Positions 44,079 to 50,303 are shown, numbered from the stretch's first letter. The stretch is 64,000 nt of DNA from Streptomyces fulvorobeus (GCF_013167895.1 NZ_BLWC01000001.1:5766001-5830000); one strand, 5' to 3'. Notes: generated by a model from the sequence alone, not told the origin. Numbers and translations are program-made.

Positions 44079-45704
44079 ATGGGCGACACAGAGCGACTCA
44101 TTGATCTCTTCTGCCGTAAGTCGAAGGCGGTCAAGTCGCGGGCGAGTAAGGGGCGGAAGCGTGAGCTGTCGACGAGCGCACAGGAGGCCCGGGGACGGAC
44201 GGTAGCCGCGCAACTGGGGTTCACCGTCCGCCACGTGTGGACCGAAGTGGGGTCGGCATCACGGTTCAGCAAGCGCAAGAGCCGAGACGAACAGGACAAG
44301 GCTCTCCAGGCGCTCGTCAGCGGAGAGACGGGAGCCCTGTGGGTGTACAAGCTTGACCGATGGGACCGGCGCGGAGCCGGCGCCATTCTGGAGATCATCG
44401 AGCCACGAGACGGTATCCCACGGCGAATCCTCTTCGACAACGGTGATCCGGACAACCCCGGCATCGGACTTGACTCCACCAACCCCCGTGACCGAGGTGA
44501 GTTGATCCGCCGAGCGGAGGCTGCACGCGAAGAGACGGACAAGCTGAGTGATCGCGTTCTCGACACGAAAGCCCACCAGCGCGCAACGGGTCAGTGGGTC
44601 CAGGGGCGACCGCCCTACGGGCTGAAGGTGGTCATCATCGAAGATCCGGAAGACCCCGACGAGGAACTTCGGCTCCTTGCACCGGATGACACTCTTGCGG
44701 GAGGGAAAGACGCGGGCGCCACGAAGGCCAGCATCGCGCGCCGCATCATTATGGATGTTGGAGACGGATGGAGCACCAGGGGGCTCGTAGCTCAACTAGA
44801 CGATGAAGCCATCCCCGGTCCCCGCGGAGAGAATCACGGATGGGTTCACGCCACCATCCGCACCATGGTGCACAACCCCGTGTACGCCGGCTGGCAGGTG
44901 GTGAATCTCCCCGGAACGACGAAGCGTGTCAAGTTCCGTGGGGATGGCGGCCAGCCCGTCCGAATCTACAGCGGTCTCGTAACCGACGAAGAGCAGCAAC
45001 GGGCGATTGCTGCGCTGTCCAGCACGCAGCACGATGAGAAGACAACGCGTCTCATCGGCTCCCAGCGTGGCGGGAAGGCGAAGCACCTGCTGACGCAGTT
45101 CATGGAGTGCGCTACGGACGCCTCGCCAATGTCGTACAACGGTGTGGGCTATAAATGCTGGAGGTGGGAGAAGTGCTCACGTCCGGCGTTCGTCAGCACG
45201 AAGCCCATCGAGACGTACATCTTTCACAGGTGGCTGACACGACTCTCGCAGTCCGACCCGGAGGACGACCTTCTCCACGCTGTAGCTGCCCGCTGGACGG
45301 CGCTTAAGCGGCCGGACGAGACCCGGGAGCTACTGGAGGCAAAGGCGGTGTTGAACGCCGCTCAGGAATCTATGAAGCGGCTAGAAAAGGACCGCCGGGC
45401 AGGGCTGTACGACGGCCCCGCAGAGTCGCTGTATGCCCCCGCCATGCGCGACACAATGGCGCTCGTCGACAGAGCCAGCACGCTCGTTGCTTCTCAGTCT
45501 CAGATCGAGGCACCGAGCGCCGATTTCCTCTTCGACGAGGAGTTGTGTACGAGCGCTTGGGCGGTGGCCGACGTGTCAACGAGAAGGGATCTCCTCCGCC
45601 TGGCCATCGACCGCATCGTGGTAGAGAAGGCGCCGTACCACGCCGCCCGGTTCAAGGGTGATGATCGGGTACACATCCAATGGGTGGATGGCATCACGGA
45701 CTAA
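44079..45704 (+). CDS. Large serine integrase (site-specific recombinase)
   Basis: A 541-aa recombinase. The N-terminal resolvase domain (about 5-165) has LFCRKSKAVKSRASKG, with the likely Ser nucleophile in RKSK, and ALWVYKLDRWDRRGAGAILE. A recombinase domain (about 185-290; GYGWSTRGL-like DGWSTRGLVAQLDDEAIPGP, then MVHNPVYAGWQVV) and a C-terminal zinc/coiled-coil domain (CATDASPMSYNGVGYKCWRW) follow. It is of the phiC31/phiBT1/TG1 type and would cut attB in dodecin. ATG 44079 sits 8 bp after CATACT, a -10 box, so the message may be leaderless. A 10-bp palindrome ACTTGCAAGT lies at 44051-44060. Confidence 0.93.
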   Translation: MGDTERLIDLFCRKSKAVKSRASKGRKRELSTSAQEARGRTVAAQLGFTVRHVWTEVGSASRFSKRKSRDEQDKALQALVSGETGALWVYKLDRWDRRGAGAILEIIEPRDGIPRRILFDNGDPDNPGIGLDSTNPRDRGELIRRAEAAREETDKLSDRVLDTKAHQRATGQWVQGRPPYGLKVVIIEDPEDPDEELRLLAPDDTLAGGKDAGATKASIARRIIMDVGDGWSTRGLVAQLDDEAIPGPRGENHGWVHATIRTMVHNPVYAGWQVVNLPGTTKRVKFRGDGGQPVRIYSGLVTDEEQQRAIAALSSTQHDEKTTRLIGSQRGGKAKHLLTQFMECATDASPMSYNGVGYKCWRWEKCSRPAFVSTKPIETYIFHRWLTRLSQSDPEDDLLHAVAARWTALKRPDETRELLEAKAVLNAAQESMKRLEKDRRAGLYDGPAESLYAPAMRDTMALVDRASTLVASQSQIEAPSADFLFDEELCTSAWAVADVSTRRDLLRLAIDRIVVEKAPYHAARFKGDDRVHIQWVDGITD

Positions 45705-45879
45705 CACGCACTGCGCCACAGAGCCCCCCGCAGCACACCCCCCATGAGGGGTACCGTATTAGGCATCGAGAGAGCTTGTGAAGTAACGAAGCGGTAACGA
45801 CTTTGCGGGAGTTTTTGGCGGCGCCGGACCTCTCGTCGGCGCCTCGCCCCCTCCCGCTCCTCGTCGCCAACCGCCTCCG

Positions 45880-45903
45880 CTATCCACAGGCGCCTGTGGA
45901 TAA
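45880..45903. promoter_or_regulatory. Perfect 22-bp palindrome with two DnaA-box-like sites
   Basis: The 45881-45902 sequence is its own reverse complement. Its arms read CTATCCACA (45880-45888, fits the streptomycete DnaA-box form) and TGTGGATAA (45895-45903, the exact inverse of TTATCCACA). Two head-to-head DnaA boxes could mark a replication origin or a DnaA-controlled switch. Confidence 0.5.
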
Positions 45904-45965
45904 CTACATGAAGTGATAACGGCTCATCGCTTCGTAGCGCTGAGTAGCTGGAAGGTCCAAACTCC

Positions 45966-46055
45966 GGCCAAAAAGGCAAACTAACCCCTTATTTCTAACT
46001 CTCTCTAACGCGCGTTAGAGAGAAGTAAAATAGGGGGTTAGTTTGCCTTTTTGGC
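45966..46055. repeat. 90-bp nested inverted repeat
   Basis: The outer arms 45966-45994 and 46027-46055 pair over 29 positions with one G-U-type mismatch; they contain GGCCAAAAAGGCAAAC and TTAGTTTGCCTTTTTGGCC. Inside, 46000-46023 is a perfect 24-bp palindrome centred on ACGCGCGT. As RNA it would make one of the longest hairpins in the window. Possible bidirectional terminator, small RNA or protein-binding site. Confidence 0.8.
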
Positions 46056-46171
46056 CAGACTGGCATCGGAGGGGGAGCGGACCATGATCGTTAAGATGAG
46101 ACACGCCCCACATAACTAAGGCAGAGGGAGGAAGCGACGCCGGCGAATGGCGCGGCGTCCTCTCCCTCCTG

Positions 46172-46241
46172 ACGGTCAGCAGCGTTCCCGTGCTCCCCGC
46201 ACTCTCCTCCGGGTAGAGCGTGGTCGAGCGCTGCTGACCGT
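46172..46241. repeat. 70-nt hairpin with perfect 13-bp outer stem
   Basis: ACGGTCAGCAGCG (46172-46184) is the exact reverse complement of CGCTGCTGACCGT (46229-46241). The 44-nt between has a second, imperfect stem (CCGCACTCT with AGAGCGTGG). It looks like a folded RNA. Confidence 0.6.
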
Positions 46242-46409
46242 ATGACTTCCCCTCGTTGCTAGTGCGGCGGGAGGACGGCGTCAGAACGCGTGCACGTGGC
46301 TTGACGTTAAGGGTAGTTCCGCGGGCATCTTCCACACCAAAAGCCCGCCTCAGCTTCCTTGCCCGGTGCATGGGACTTCAGCCCGTCTGAAGCCCGGACG
46401 GGGGAGGGC

Positions 46410-46526
46410 GGTCACGTAGTGCAGCGGCCAAGCACACCGCGCTGGAGCATGGTTCGAGTCCATCCGTCCTTGAGGCGGTAAACGGCCCCTCTCGCGGCAA
46501 CGCAGGTTCGAATCCTGTCGTGATCA
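46410..46526 (+). tRNA. tRNA-like gene with a 44-nt insertion in the anticodon loop
   Basis: All four stems of a tRNA are present at canonical spacing: acceptor GGTCACG/CGTGATC, positions 8-9 TA, D stem GTGC/GCAC, one base, anticodon stem CCGCG (46437-46441)/CGCGG (46493-46497), 4-base variable loop and T arm GCAGG-TTCGAAT-CCTGT. The anticodon loop is 51 nt instead of 7. The extra piece itself holds a T-arm-like ATGG-TTCGAGT-CCAT. Anticodon cannot be assigned. Either an intron-like insertion or a mosaic of two tRNA genes. Confidence 0.5.
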
Positions 46527-46553
46527 CTGACGAGGCGGAGCGATGCGCACGCT

Positions 46554-46638
46554 TGCGCGGTAGCTCAGCCTGGCAGAGCAGCCCCGCCCGTTCACGCGGG
46601 AGAGAGGGTGGTCACGGGTTCAAATCCCGTCCGCGACG
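46554..46638 (+). tRNA. tRNA-like gene, anticodon not assigned
   Basis: D stem GCTC/GAGC and T arm ACGGG-TTCAAAT-CCCGT are sound, and a long variable arm (class II form) is likely. The acceptor pairs only 5 of 7. The best anticodon stem CCCGC/GCGGG leaves an 8-nt loop. Probably a decayed or unusual Leu/Ser-type tRNA. Confidence 0.45.
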
Positions 46639-46712
46639 CCTCGTTGACGTCGATCTTCTAGAGGATCGGTAAGGGTGGCTCACCGAGCACCACCTCAAAA
46701 ACGCTCGGTCCT

Positions 46713-46786
46713 GCTTCCGTAGCTCAGTGGTCTAGAGCGTCCGCCTGTCGAGCGGAGGGGCGTCGGTTCGAATCCGATCGGGAGCG
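46713..46786 (+). tRNA. tRNA-Asp (GTC)
   Basis: Full cloverleaf: acceptor GCTTCCG/CGGGAGC, D stem GCTC/GAGC, anticodon stem TCCGC/GCGGA with loop CTGTCGA, T arm GTCGG-TTCGAAT-CCGAT. No encoded CCA. Confidence 0.9.
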
Positions 46787-46789
46787 CTT

Positions 46790-46943
46790 CGGCAGCTAGA
46801 TCAACGGCACCGCCGGCAACGGGGGTGCACGGCTAGCACATCGACGCAGGGTTGACCTAGGCACTCGCCTGCGTGACTTACTGCTAGCGGTGAGATCACC
46901 GGTCGTGGGACCGGAGACGGAGGTTCGATTCCTTCGCTGCCGA
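46790..46943 (+). tRNA. tRNA-like element with ~80-nt insertion in the D loop
   Basis: CGGCAGC (46790-46796) is the exact complement of GCTGCCG (46936-46942) after a good T arm GGAGG-TTCGATT-CCTTC. TA and GATC follow the 5' arm, and a second GATC precedes an anticodon-like stem CCGGT/ACCGG whose 6-nt loop is CGTGGG. The D loop would be nearly 90 nt. The pairing may be chance; the 3' part alone (about 46870-46943) could be a broken tRNA-His copy. Confidence 0.35.
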
Positions 46944-46954
46944 CTGACAACACA

Positions 46955-47026
46955 CCTTTCGTAGCTCAATGGCTAGAGCCCCGCGTTGTGGTCGCGGTGA
47001 TTCCGGTTCAACTCCGGGCGGAGGGA
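46955..47026 (+). tRNA. tRNA-His (GTG)
   Basis: Acceptor CCTTTCG/CGGAGGG, D stem GCTC/GAGC, anticodon stem CCGCG/CGCGG with loop TTGTGGT, T arm TCCGG-TTCAACT-CCGGG. All stems pair, with a few G-U pairs in the acceptor. Confidence 0.88.
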
Positions 47027-47116
47027 CGACGCACGGCAGGGCTCCGGCCGGAGTCTCCAGCGTGCTCAACCCGGGCAGTCGAGACGTGCTAGCCACACGC
47101 CGGCGTCCGGGGGATT

Positions 47117-47191
47117 GGTCCCGTAGCTCAGTCTGGATAGAGCGCCGTACTACGGATGCGGAGGGCGGAGGTTCGAATCCTTCCGGGACTA
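47117..47191 (+). tRNA. tRNA-Arg (ACG)
   Basis: Acceptor GGTCCCG/CGGGACT, D stem GCTC/GAGC, anticodon stem CCGTA/TGCGG with loop CTACGGA, T arm GGAGG-TTCGAAT-CCTTC. Full cloverleaf. Confidence 0.9.
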
Positions 47192-47202
47192 CGTCAGCAC
47201 GA

Positions 47203-47274
47203 TCCCCGCTGGTCTAATCGGCAGCACGCCAGGCTCTGGACCTGGAAGACGAGGTTCGAATCCTTGGTGGGGAG
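47203..47274 (+). tRNA. tRNA-Gln (CTG)
   Basis: Acceptor TCCCCGC/GTGGGGA, anticodon stem CCAGG/CCTGG with loop CTCTGGA, T arm CGAGG-TTCGAAT-CCTTG. The D stem is weak, as in many Gln tRNAs. Confidence 0.85.
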
Positions 47275-47276
47275 CT

Positions 47277-47359
47277 GGAAGGTTGGGCATTGGCACGCCA
47301 CGCGCTCTCGAAAAGCGTCACGGGGCAACCCGCTGGAGGTTCGACTCCTCCACCTTCCG
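47277..47359 (+). tRNA. tRNA-Ser (CGA)
   Basis: Acceptor GGAAGGT/ACCTTCC perfect, anticodon stem GCGCT/AGCGT with loop CTCGAAA, long variable arm (CACGGGGCAACCCGC region) and T arm GGAGG-TTCGACT-CCTCC. Class II form fits Ser. Only 2 nt separate it from tRNA-Gln. Confidence 0.87.
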
Positions 47360-47360
47360 C

Positions 47361-47437
47361 TGAGTGCGAGGCTGCCTGGACGGCAGCGGGCCCGTAAGGG
47401 ACTGGCAGGAGCCGGAGGTTCGATCCCTCCGCACTCT
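47361..47437 (+). tRNA. tRNA-like gene, possibly tRNA-Leu, anticodon uncertain
   Basis: Acceptor TGAGTGC/GCACTCT pairs 6 of 7, D stem GCTG/CAGC with a GG-containing loop, T arm GGAGG-TTCGATC-CCTCC perfect. The anticodon arm does not fold normally; CCCGTAAGGG could hold TAA. Possibly defective. Confidence 0.5.
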
Positions 47438-47441
47438 TCAA

Positions 47442-47521
47442 GCGTTGAGCCCTGGGAGGCAAGCGGGCCTGTAAAGCCTGCGCTGGGAACGGCTGACGTG
47501 GTTCGATTCCACGGCAACGCA
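47442..47521 (+). tRNA. tRNA-Tyr (GTA)
   Basis: Acceptor GCGTTGA/GCAACGC (6 of 7), anticodon stem CGGGC/GCCTG with loop CTGTAAA, long variable arm as in bacterial tRNA-Tyr, T arm CGTGG-TTCGATT-CCACG. Confidence 0.85.
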
Positions 47522-47526
47522 CTGAG

Positions 47527-47608
47527 CTTCGTGCGGTGTGAGGCAGTACACGCGCGCCGAGGAACACAGCCGGCGGTGTAATCGAGGGTTCGAATCCCTT
47601 CACGAAGT
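47527..47608 (+). tRNA. tRNA-like gene, anticodon not assigned
   Basis: Acceptor CTTCGTG/CACGAAG perfect, D stem GTGT/ACAC perfect, T arm GAGGG-TTCGAAT-CCCTT good. The middle folds only as CGCCG/CGGCG with an 11-nt loop lacking the U before an anticodon. Perhaps a degenerate tRNA. Confidence 0.5.
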
Positions 47609-47612
47609 TCAA

Positions 47613-47685
47613 GCCCCTGTAGCTCAGTCGGTAGAGCGCCTCTTTCGTAATGAGGATGTCGCGGGTTCGACTCCTGCCAGGGGCT
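47613..47685 (+). tRNA. tRNA-Thr (CGT)
   Basis: Acceptor GCCCCTG/CAGGGGC perfect, D stem GCTC/GAGC, anticodon stem CCTCT/TGAGG with loop TTCGTAA (one mismatch at the stem base), T arm GCGGG-TTCGACT-CCTGC. Confidence 0.9.
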
Positions 47686-47688
47686 CAA

Positions 47689-47763
47689 CGGGATATGGCG
47701 CAGCTTGGTCAGCGCATCCGCTTTGGGAGCGGAGGGCCGCAGGTTCGAATCCTGCTATCCCGA
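47689..47763 (+). tRNA. tRNA-Pro (TGG)
   Basis: Acceptor CGGGATA/TATCCCG perfect, D stem GCGC/GCGC, anticodon stem TCCGC/GCGGA with loop TTTGGGA, T arm GCAGG-TTCGAAT-CCTGC. The best-formed tRNA of the array. Confidence 0.92.
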
Positions 47764-47771
47764 CACAGACG

Positions 47772-47809
47772 CAGCCCCGCCAGGGAGGATCGATCCCTGA
47801 GCGGGGCTG
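47772..47809 (+). terminator. Terminator after the tRNA array
   Basis: CAGCCCCGC (47772-47780) pairs with GCGGGGCTG (47801-47809), with an inner AGGGA/TCCCT stem around GATCGATC. It closes the tRNA operon before the first protein gene. Confidence 0.75.
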
Positions 47810-47828
47810 AGCTATTTCAGGAGGATGC

Positions 47829-48014
47829 ATGGCACGGATGCTGGGCTCCGAAGGCTTCTCCGGAACGGGATGTTCTCCCCGATGTCGACGGACGCACACA
47901 CCTCGTCCAAAGTACGACGTACCCGCCATGAGAGCACGCGAGGAGCGCTCCTGGCGCCGCGAATGGGTGCCGGAGCTGATGGAGGCGGAGTACGAGCGCC
48001 ACCTCATGGAGTGA
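47829..48014 (+). CDS. Small phage hypothetical protein, 61 aa
   Basis: AGGAGG ends 5 bp before ATG 47829; a second in-frame ATG follows at 47838. The product is basic, then helical: RAREERSWRREWVPELMEAE near the C-terminus looks like a DNA- or RNA-binding helix. Not recognised. It lies directly behind the tRNA terminator. Confidence 0.55.
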   Translation: MARMLGSEGFSGTGCSPRCRRTHTPRPKYDVPAMRAREERSWRREWVPELMEAEYERHLME

Positions 48015-48042
48015 CTCAAGCTCACGTGGTGGGGGCGTCAGG

Positions 48043-48282
48043 CTATCGCCGTCGGAACGTCAGGCTGACGAACCGCTGGAGCCCCTCGCCCTCCGACTGC
48101 CGGTCAATGAGCGCCCAACCGATCGTCTCCACGGCGCCGATGGCAAGCGCAAGATCCGTGTCGTTCTTCGTGGGCCGTGGATGGAACTTGTTCACGAAGA
48201 TCGGGTCCCCGCGCTTGTATGCGATGCGGGCCAAGTCTTCGATCGACCCATACCCACGCTTCGCCAACCATGACTTCAACAT
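48043..48282 (-). CDS. Small phage hypothetical protein on the opposite strand, 79 aa
   Basis: The frame from ATG 48282 gives a credible globular protein, MLKSWLAKRGYGSIEDLARI, AYKRGDPIFVNKFHPRP, TDLALAIGAVETIGWALIDR, with a TAGGA site upstream. It is the only leftward protein gene I support in this part of the prophage, so it may be expressed separately from the late operon, for example in the lysogen. I do not recognise the family. Confidence 0.6.
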   Translation of the reverse strand: MLKSWLAKRGYGSIEDLARIAYKRGDPIFVNKFHPRPTKNDTDLALAIGAVETIGWALIDRQSEGEGLQRFVSLTFRRR

Positions 48283-48322
48283 GCCGCGATCCTACGGCCA
48301 ATGACTGAGACGAGGTGGCGGA

Positions 48323-48622
48323 ATGGCGTGGGACGGAAGCACCCGCAGGAGCCGCCTCCCCAAGAACTGGCCCCGCATCCGGCGCCGCATTATCCGCCGT
48401 GACGGAGGCGTCTGTGTGGCCCTGTACAGCACGGGCGCACGGTGCGAGCTACCCGGTACCGACGTGGACCACATAGTGCCCGGAGACGACCACACAGAGG
48501 CGAACCTACAGCTGCTGTGTACATGGCACCACCTCCGCAAGTCATCGACGGAGGGCAACGCGGCTCGTCTGCGTCCGTCCGTTCACAGACCGCCGTCCAC
48601 GCACCCTGCGCTGGACGACTAA
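48323..48622 (+). CDS. HNH endonuclease (A)
   Basis: A 99-aa protein: basic N-terminus (RLPKNWPRIRRRIIRRDGGV), a CxxL...C finger and the HNH core VDHIVPGDDHTEANLQLLC, then WHHLRK. Such small HNH proteins sit beside terminase genes in cos-type phages and assist DNA cutting at packaging. Here it lies 1.9 kb before the terminase small subunit. Full length for the family. Confidence 0.85.
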   Translation: MAWDGSTRRSRLPKNWPRIRRRIIRRDGGVCVALYSTGARCELPGTDVDHIVPGDDHTEANLQLLCTWHHLRKSSTEGNAARLRPSVHRPPSTHPALDD

Positions 48623-48700
48623 ACCGCCTGCGGCTGATCCCCGCGGGAAGAGGGCCCTGACGTCCAAGGCGTCGGGCCCTCGCCATTCCTTGGAGTAGAC

Positions 48701-49180
48701 GTGAAGTCCTGTACGCACTGTGAAGCGCCCCACGAGCGTGCCCGTGCTAAGTACTGCACCGACCTGTGCCAGCAGCGCGCGTACAACGAGCGCCGGAAAG
48801 CTGATGGTCGGCTGGTGGCGTATCGGCAGCGGACTAAGGGTCGGCACGCGGCCTACCTGCGGGCGTACTGGGCAAAGCATGGAAGCGTGCGGGAGCTGTA
48901 TCCCGAAGCGACCAAGGCTGCGGATCAGCGACGTCGGGCCCGCAAGTCGGGAGCAGAGGGCGAGAACATACGGGCCGTTGAGGTGTTCATCCGTGATGCG
49001 TGGACGTGCTCCCTGTGCAAGGGCCCTGTGGATGCTAGTGCTGCGTGGCCTGCCCCTGAGAGCGCCAGTGTGGACCACGTTAAGCCCTTGAGTAAGGGCG
49101 GTTCGCACACGATGGCAAACGTCATGACTGCACACCTGCGCTGCAACCTGAGCAAGGGCAACCGTACGGAGGCGGCGTGA
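48701..49180 (+). CDS. HNH endonuclease (B) with N-terminal zinc finger
   Basis: A 159-aa protein from GTG 48701. The N-terminal Cys finger is MKSCTHCEAPHERARAKYC, then CQQRAYNERR. The C-terminal HNH has CSLC, SVDHVKPLSKGGSHTMANVM and LRCNLSKGNR. It may be a homing-type or packaging-linked nuclease. The tandem with HNH A makes one of the two a candidate for the packaging nuclease. Its stop overlaps the next start (GTGA). Confidence 0.83.
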   Translation: MKSCTHCEAPHERARAKYCTDLCQQRAYNERRKADGRLVAYRQRTKGRHAAYLRAYWAKHGSVRELYPEATKAADQRRRARKSGAEGENIRAVEVFIRDAWTCSLCKGPVDASAAWPAPESASVDHVKPLSKGGSHTMANVMTAHLRCNLSKGNRTEAA

Positions 49181-49452
49181 GTGGCGCACACGTGGTGCTG
49201 GAGGAGGCAGACGACACAGGCGAGGATGGACTCAGCGTTACACGCGTGAGTGTCAACGGCGTTGACGTCGGAAGGCTTGCGAAGCCACCGAAGATCGCAG
49301 TTGGCACGAAGGAAGATCGAACGCTGACGACTGTGACCATCACGCTCGTGCCGTCTCGCCTGGAGATCCGCGGCGAGCACGCTGACGGTGAGCGTCGAGC
49401 GCCTCGCGTCGGCTTCACGGCGGACGTTGGAGCCGGCACCCCAGGGGGGTGA
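49177..49452 (+). CDS. Phage hypothetical protein, 91 aa
   Basis: GTG 49177 overlaps the HNH B stop by 4 bp, so it is translationally coupled. The product is acidic at the start and then beta-rich: VSVNGVDVGRLAKPPKIAVG, LTTVTITLVPSRLEIRGEH. It looks like a small structural or DNA-mimic fold. Function unknown. Confidence 0.6.
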   Translation: MSGAHVVLEEADDTGEDGLSVTRVSVNGVDVGRLAKPPKIAVGTKEDRTLTTVTITLVPSRLEIRGEHADGERRAPRVGFTADVGAGTPGG

Positions 49453-49608
49453 TCCCCTTTGGATCTTTATGAAGACCGAGAGAGTGCTGGTATCCGCTGT
49501 CTGTACGGGTCTGGGACTTTGAGATGAGGCCGCGGAGCCGGTCCTCCTGGCAGGCCGTTAGGCGCCCATGCAGGGCTCCCCAAGGGCATCCCAGGTGCGC
49601 GGGAGGCG

Positions 49609-49681
49609 GAAAGCGTTACTCGCCGGCTCTCGTTTATCTGACGATCCTTGCAGGTCAAGCGCCTGAAAGTGTTACACGCCG
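49609..49681 (+). repeat. 17-bp direct repeat upstream of the Prim-Pol gene
   Basis: GAAAGCGTTACTCGCCG (49609-49625) and GAAAGTGTTACACGCCG (49665-49681) differ at two positions and are 56 bp apart. The second is followed at once by TACACT (49685-49690), a -10 box for the downstream gene. Likely a regulator site. Confidence 0.5.
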
Positions 49682-49697
49682 CTGCTACACTGGAGCC

Positions 49698-50303
49698 ATG
49701 ATGAGAGCCGATCGAGTATGCGAATGGTGCGGGGACGACATGCCCCTTGCCGCCAGGTCGCATGCGCGCTCGTGCTCCACGCGCTGCCGTGTTGCGCTGC
49801 ACCGAGCGGCGAAGAAGAACGCGCTCCCCGAAGAGCTGACGATCCGCGACAGGTGGATTCGCCGCTCGTCCACGAAGGTCCCACTGACGGTCGGCGACAT
49901 GCCGGCCAGCAGCACGGACCCGCGGACGTGGAGCAGCTACAAGAGCGCCGCCGCTTCGACGGTAGGTGCCGGTCTGGGCTTCGTACTGAGCGACGTCGAC
50001 GACGTTGTCTGTCTCGACCTGGACCACTGCCTTAACCCGCTCACCGGTCGACTTGCCCCGTGGGCGGCAGCCATCGTGCGCGACGCAGGCGCCACCTACG
50101 TAGAGGTGTCTCCGTCCGGCGACGGGCTGCACATCTGGGGCCGCGCGGACGTCCGACATGGACGCCGCATTCGACGCCCTGACGGTACGGCCGTAGAGGT
50201 TTACGGGACCGGCCGCTACATCGCAATGACGGGCCGCCGACATGGCTCCTGCCCGTCGATCCTCGCGGACCTCTCCGCGGTGATTACCAAGCTGACGACG
50301 TAA
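49698..50303 (+). CDS. Prim-Pol domain (primase/polymerase N-terminal-like) protein
   Basis: A 201-aa protein. A Cys-rich N-terminal finger (CEWCGDDMPLAARSHARSC) is joined to a stretch resembling the bifunctional primase/polymerase domain: GLGFVLSDVDDVVCLDLDHC gives the acidic metal ligands, VEVSPSGDGLHIWG the S-x-GxH motif, and VEVYGTGRYIAMTGR follows. No helicase part is attached. It could prime phage DNA synthesis or modulate it. ATG 49698 (or 49701) lies just behind TACACT, so the message may be leaderless. In-frame sequence upstream is not counted. Confidence 0.78.
   Translation: MMRADRVCEWCGDDMPLAARSHARSCSTRCRVALHRAAKKNALPEELTIRDRWIRRSSTKVPLTVGDMPASSTDPRTWSSYKSAAASTVGAGLGFVLSDVDDVVCLDLDHCLNPLTGRLAPWAAAIVRDAGATYVEVSPSGDGLHIWGRADVRHGRRIRRPDGTAVEVYGTGRYIAMTGRRHGSCPSILADLSAVITKLTT

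Larger units (their letters stand above)
45705..46409. other. 705-bp gene-poor, dyad-rich region of the prophage
   Basis: No supported coding frame. It holds, in order, a palindromic pair of DnaA-like boxes, a 90-bp nested dyad and a 70-bp hairpin (listed separately), plus smaller dyads GCGGGC/GCCCGC (46321-46348) and CTTCAG/CTGAAG (about 46376-46392). It reads as a control or replication region rather than decayed genes. Confidence 0.6.

Noticed and set aside
45701..45979. 92-aa minus-strand ORF after the integrase
   Set aside because: It spans the DnaA-box palindrome, ends opposite the integrase 3' end and has poor codon statistics.
46015..46371. 118-aa minus-strand ORF in the prophage control region
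   Set aside because: It crosses the nested dyad and the 13-bp hairpin, has no good start signal and no recognisable fold; the DNA is better explained as structured non-coding sequence.
45705..46409. Retron or CRISPR-like element in the dyad region
   Set aside because: No reverse transcriptase, no repeat-spacer periodicity and no cas genes; only dyads.
46410..46526. Group I intron in a tRNA gene
   Set aside because: The insertion is only 44 nt, far too small for a group I ribozyme, and no core elements are present.
46554..46638. UGA-suppressor or selenocysteine tRNA (TCA in the loop)
   Set aside because: TCA appears in the 8-nt loop, but the stem lengths are not those of tRNA-Sec and the loop register is ambiguous.
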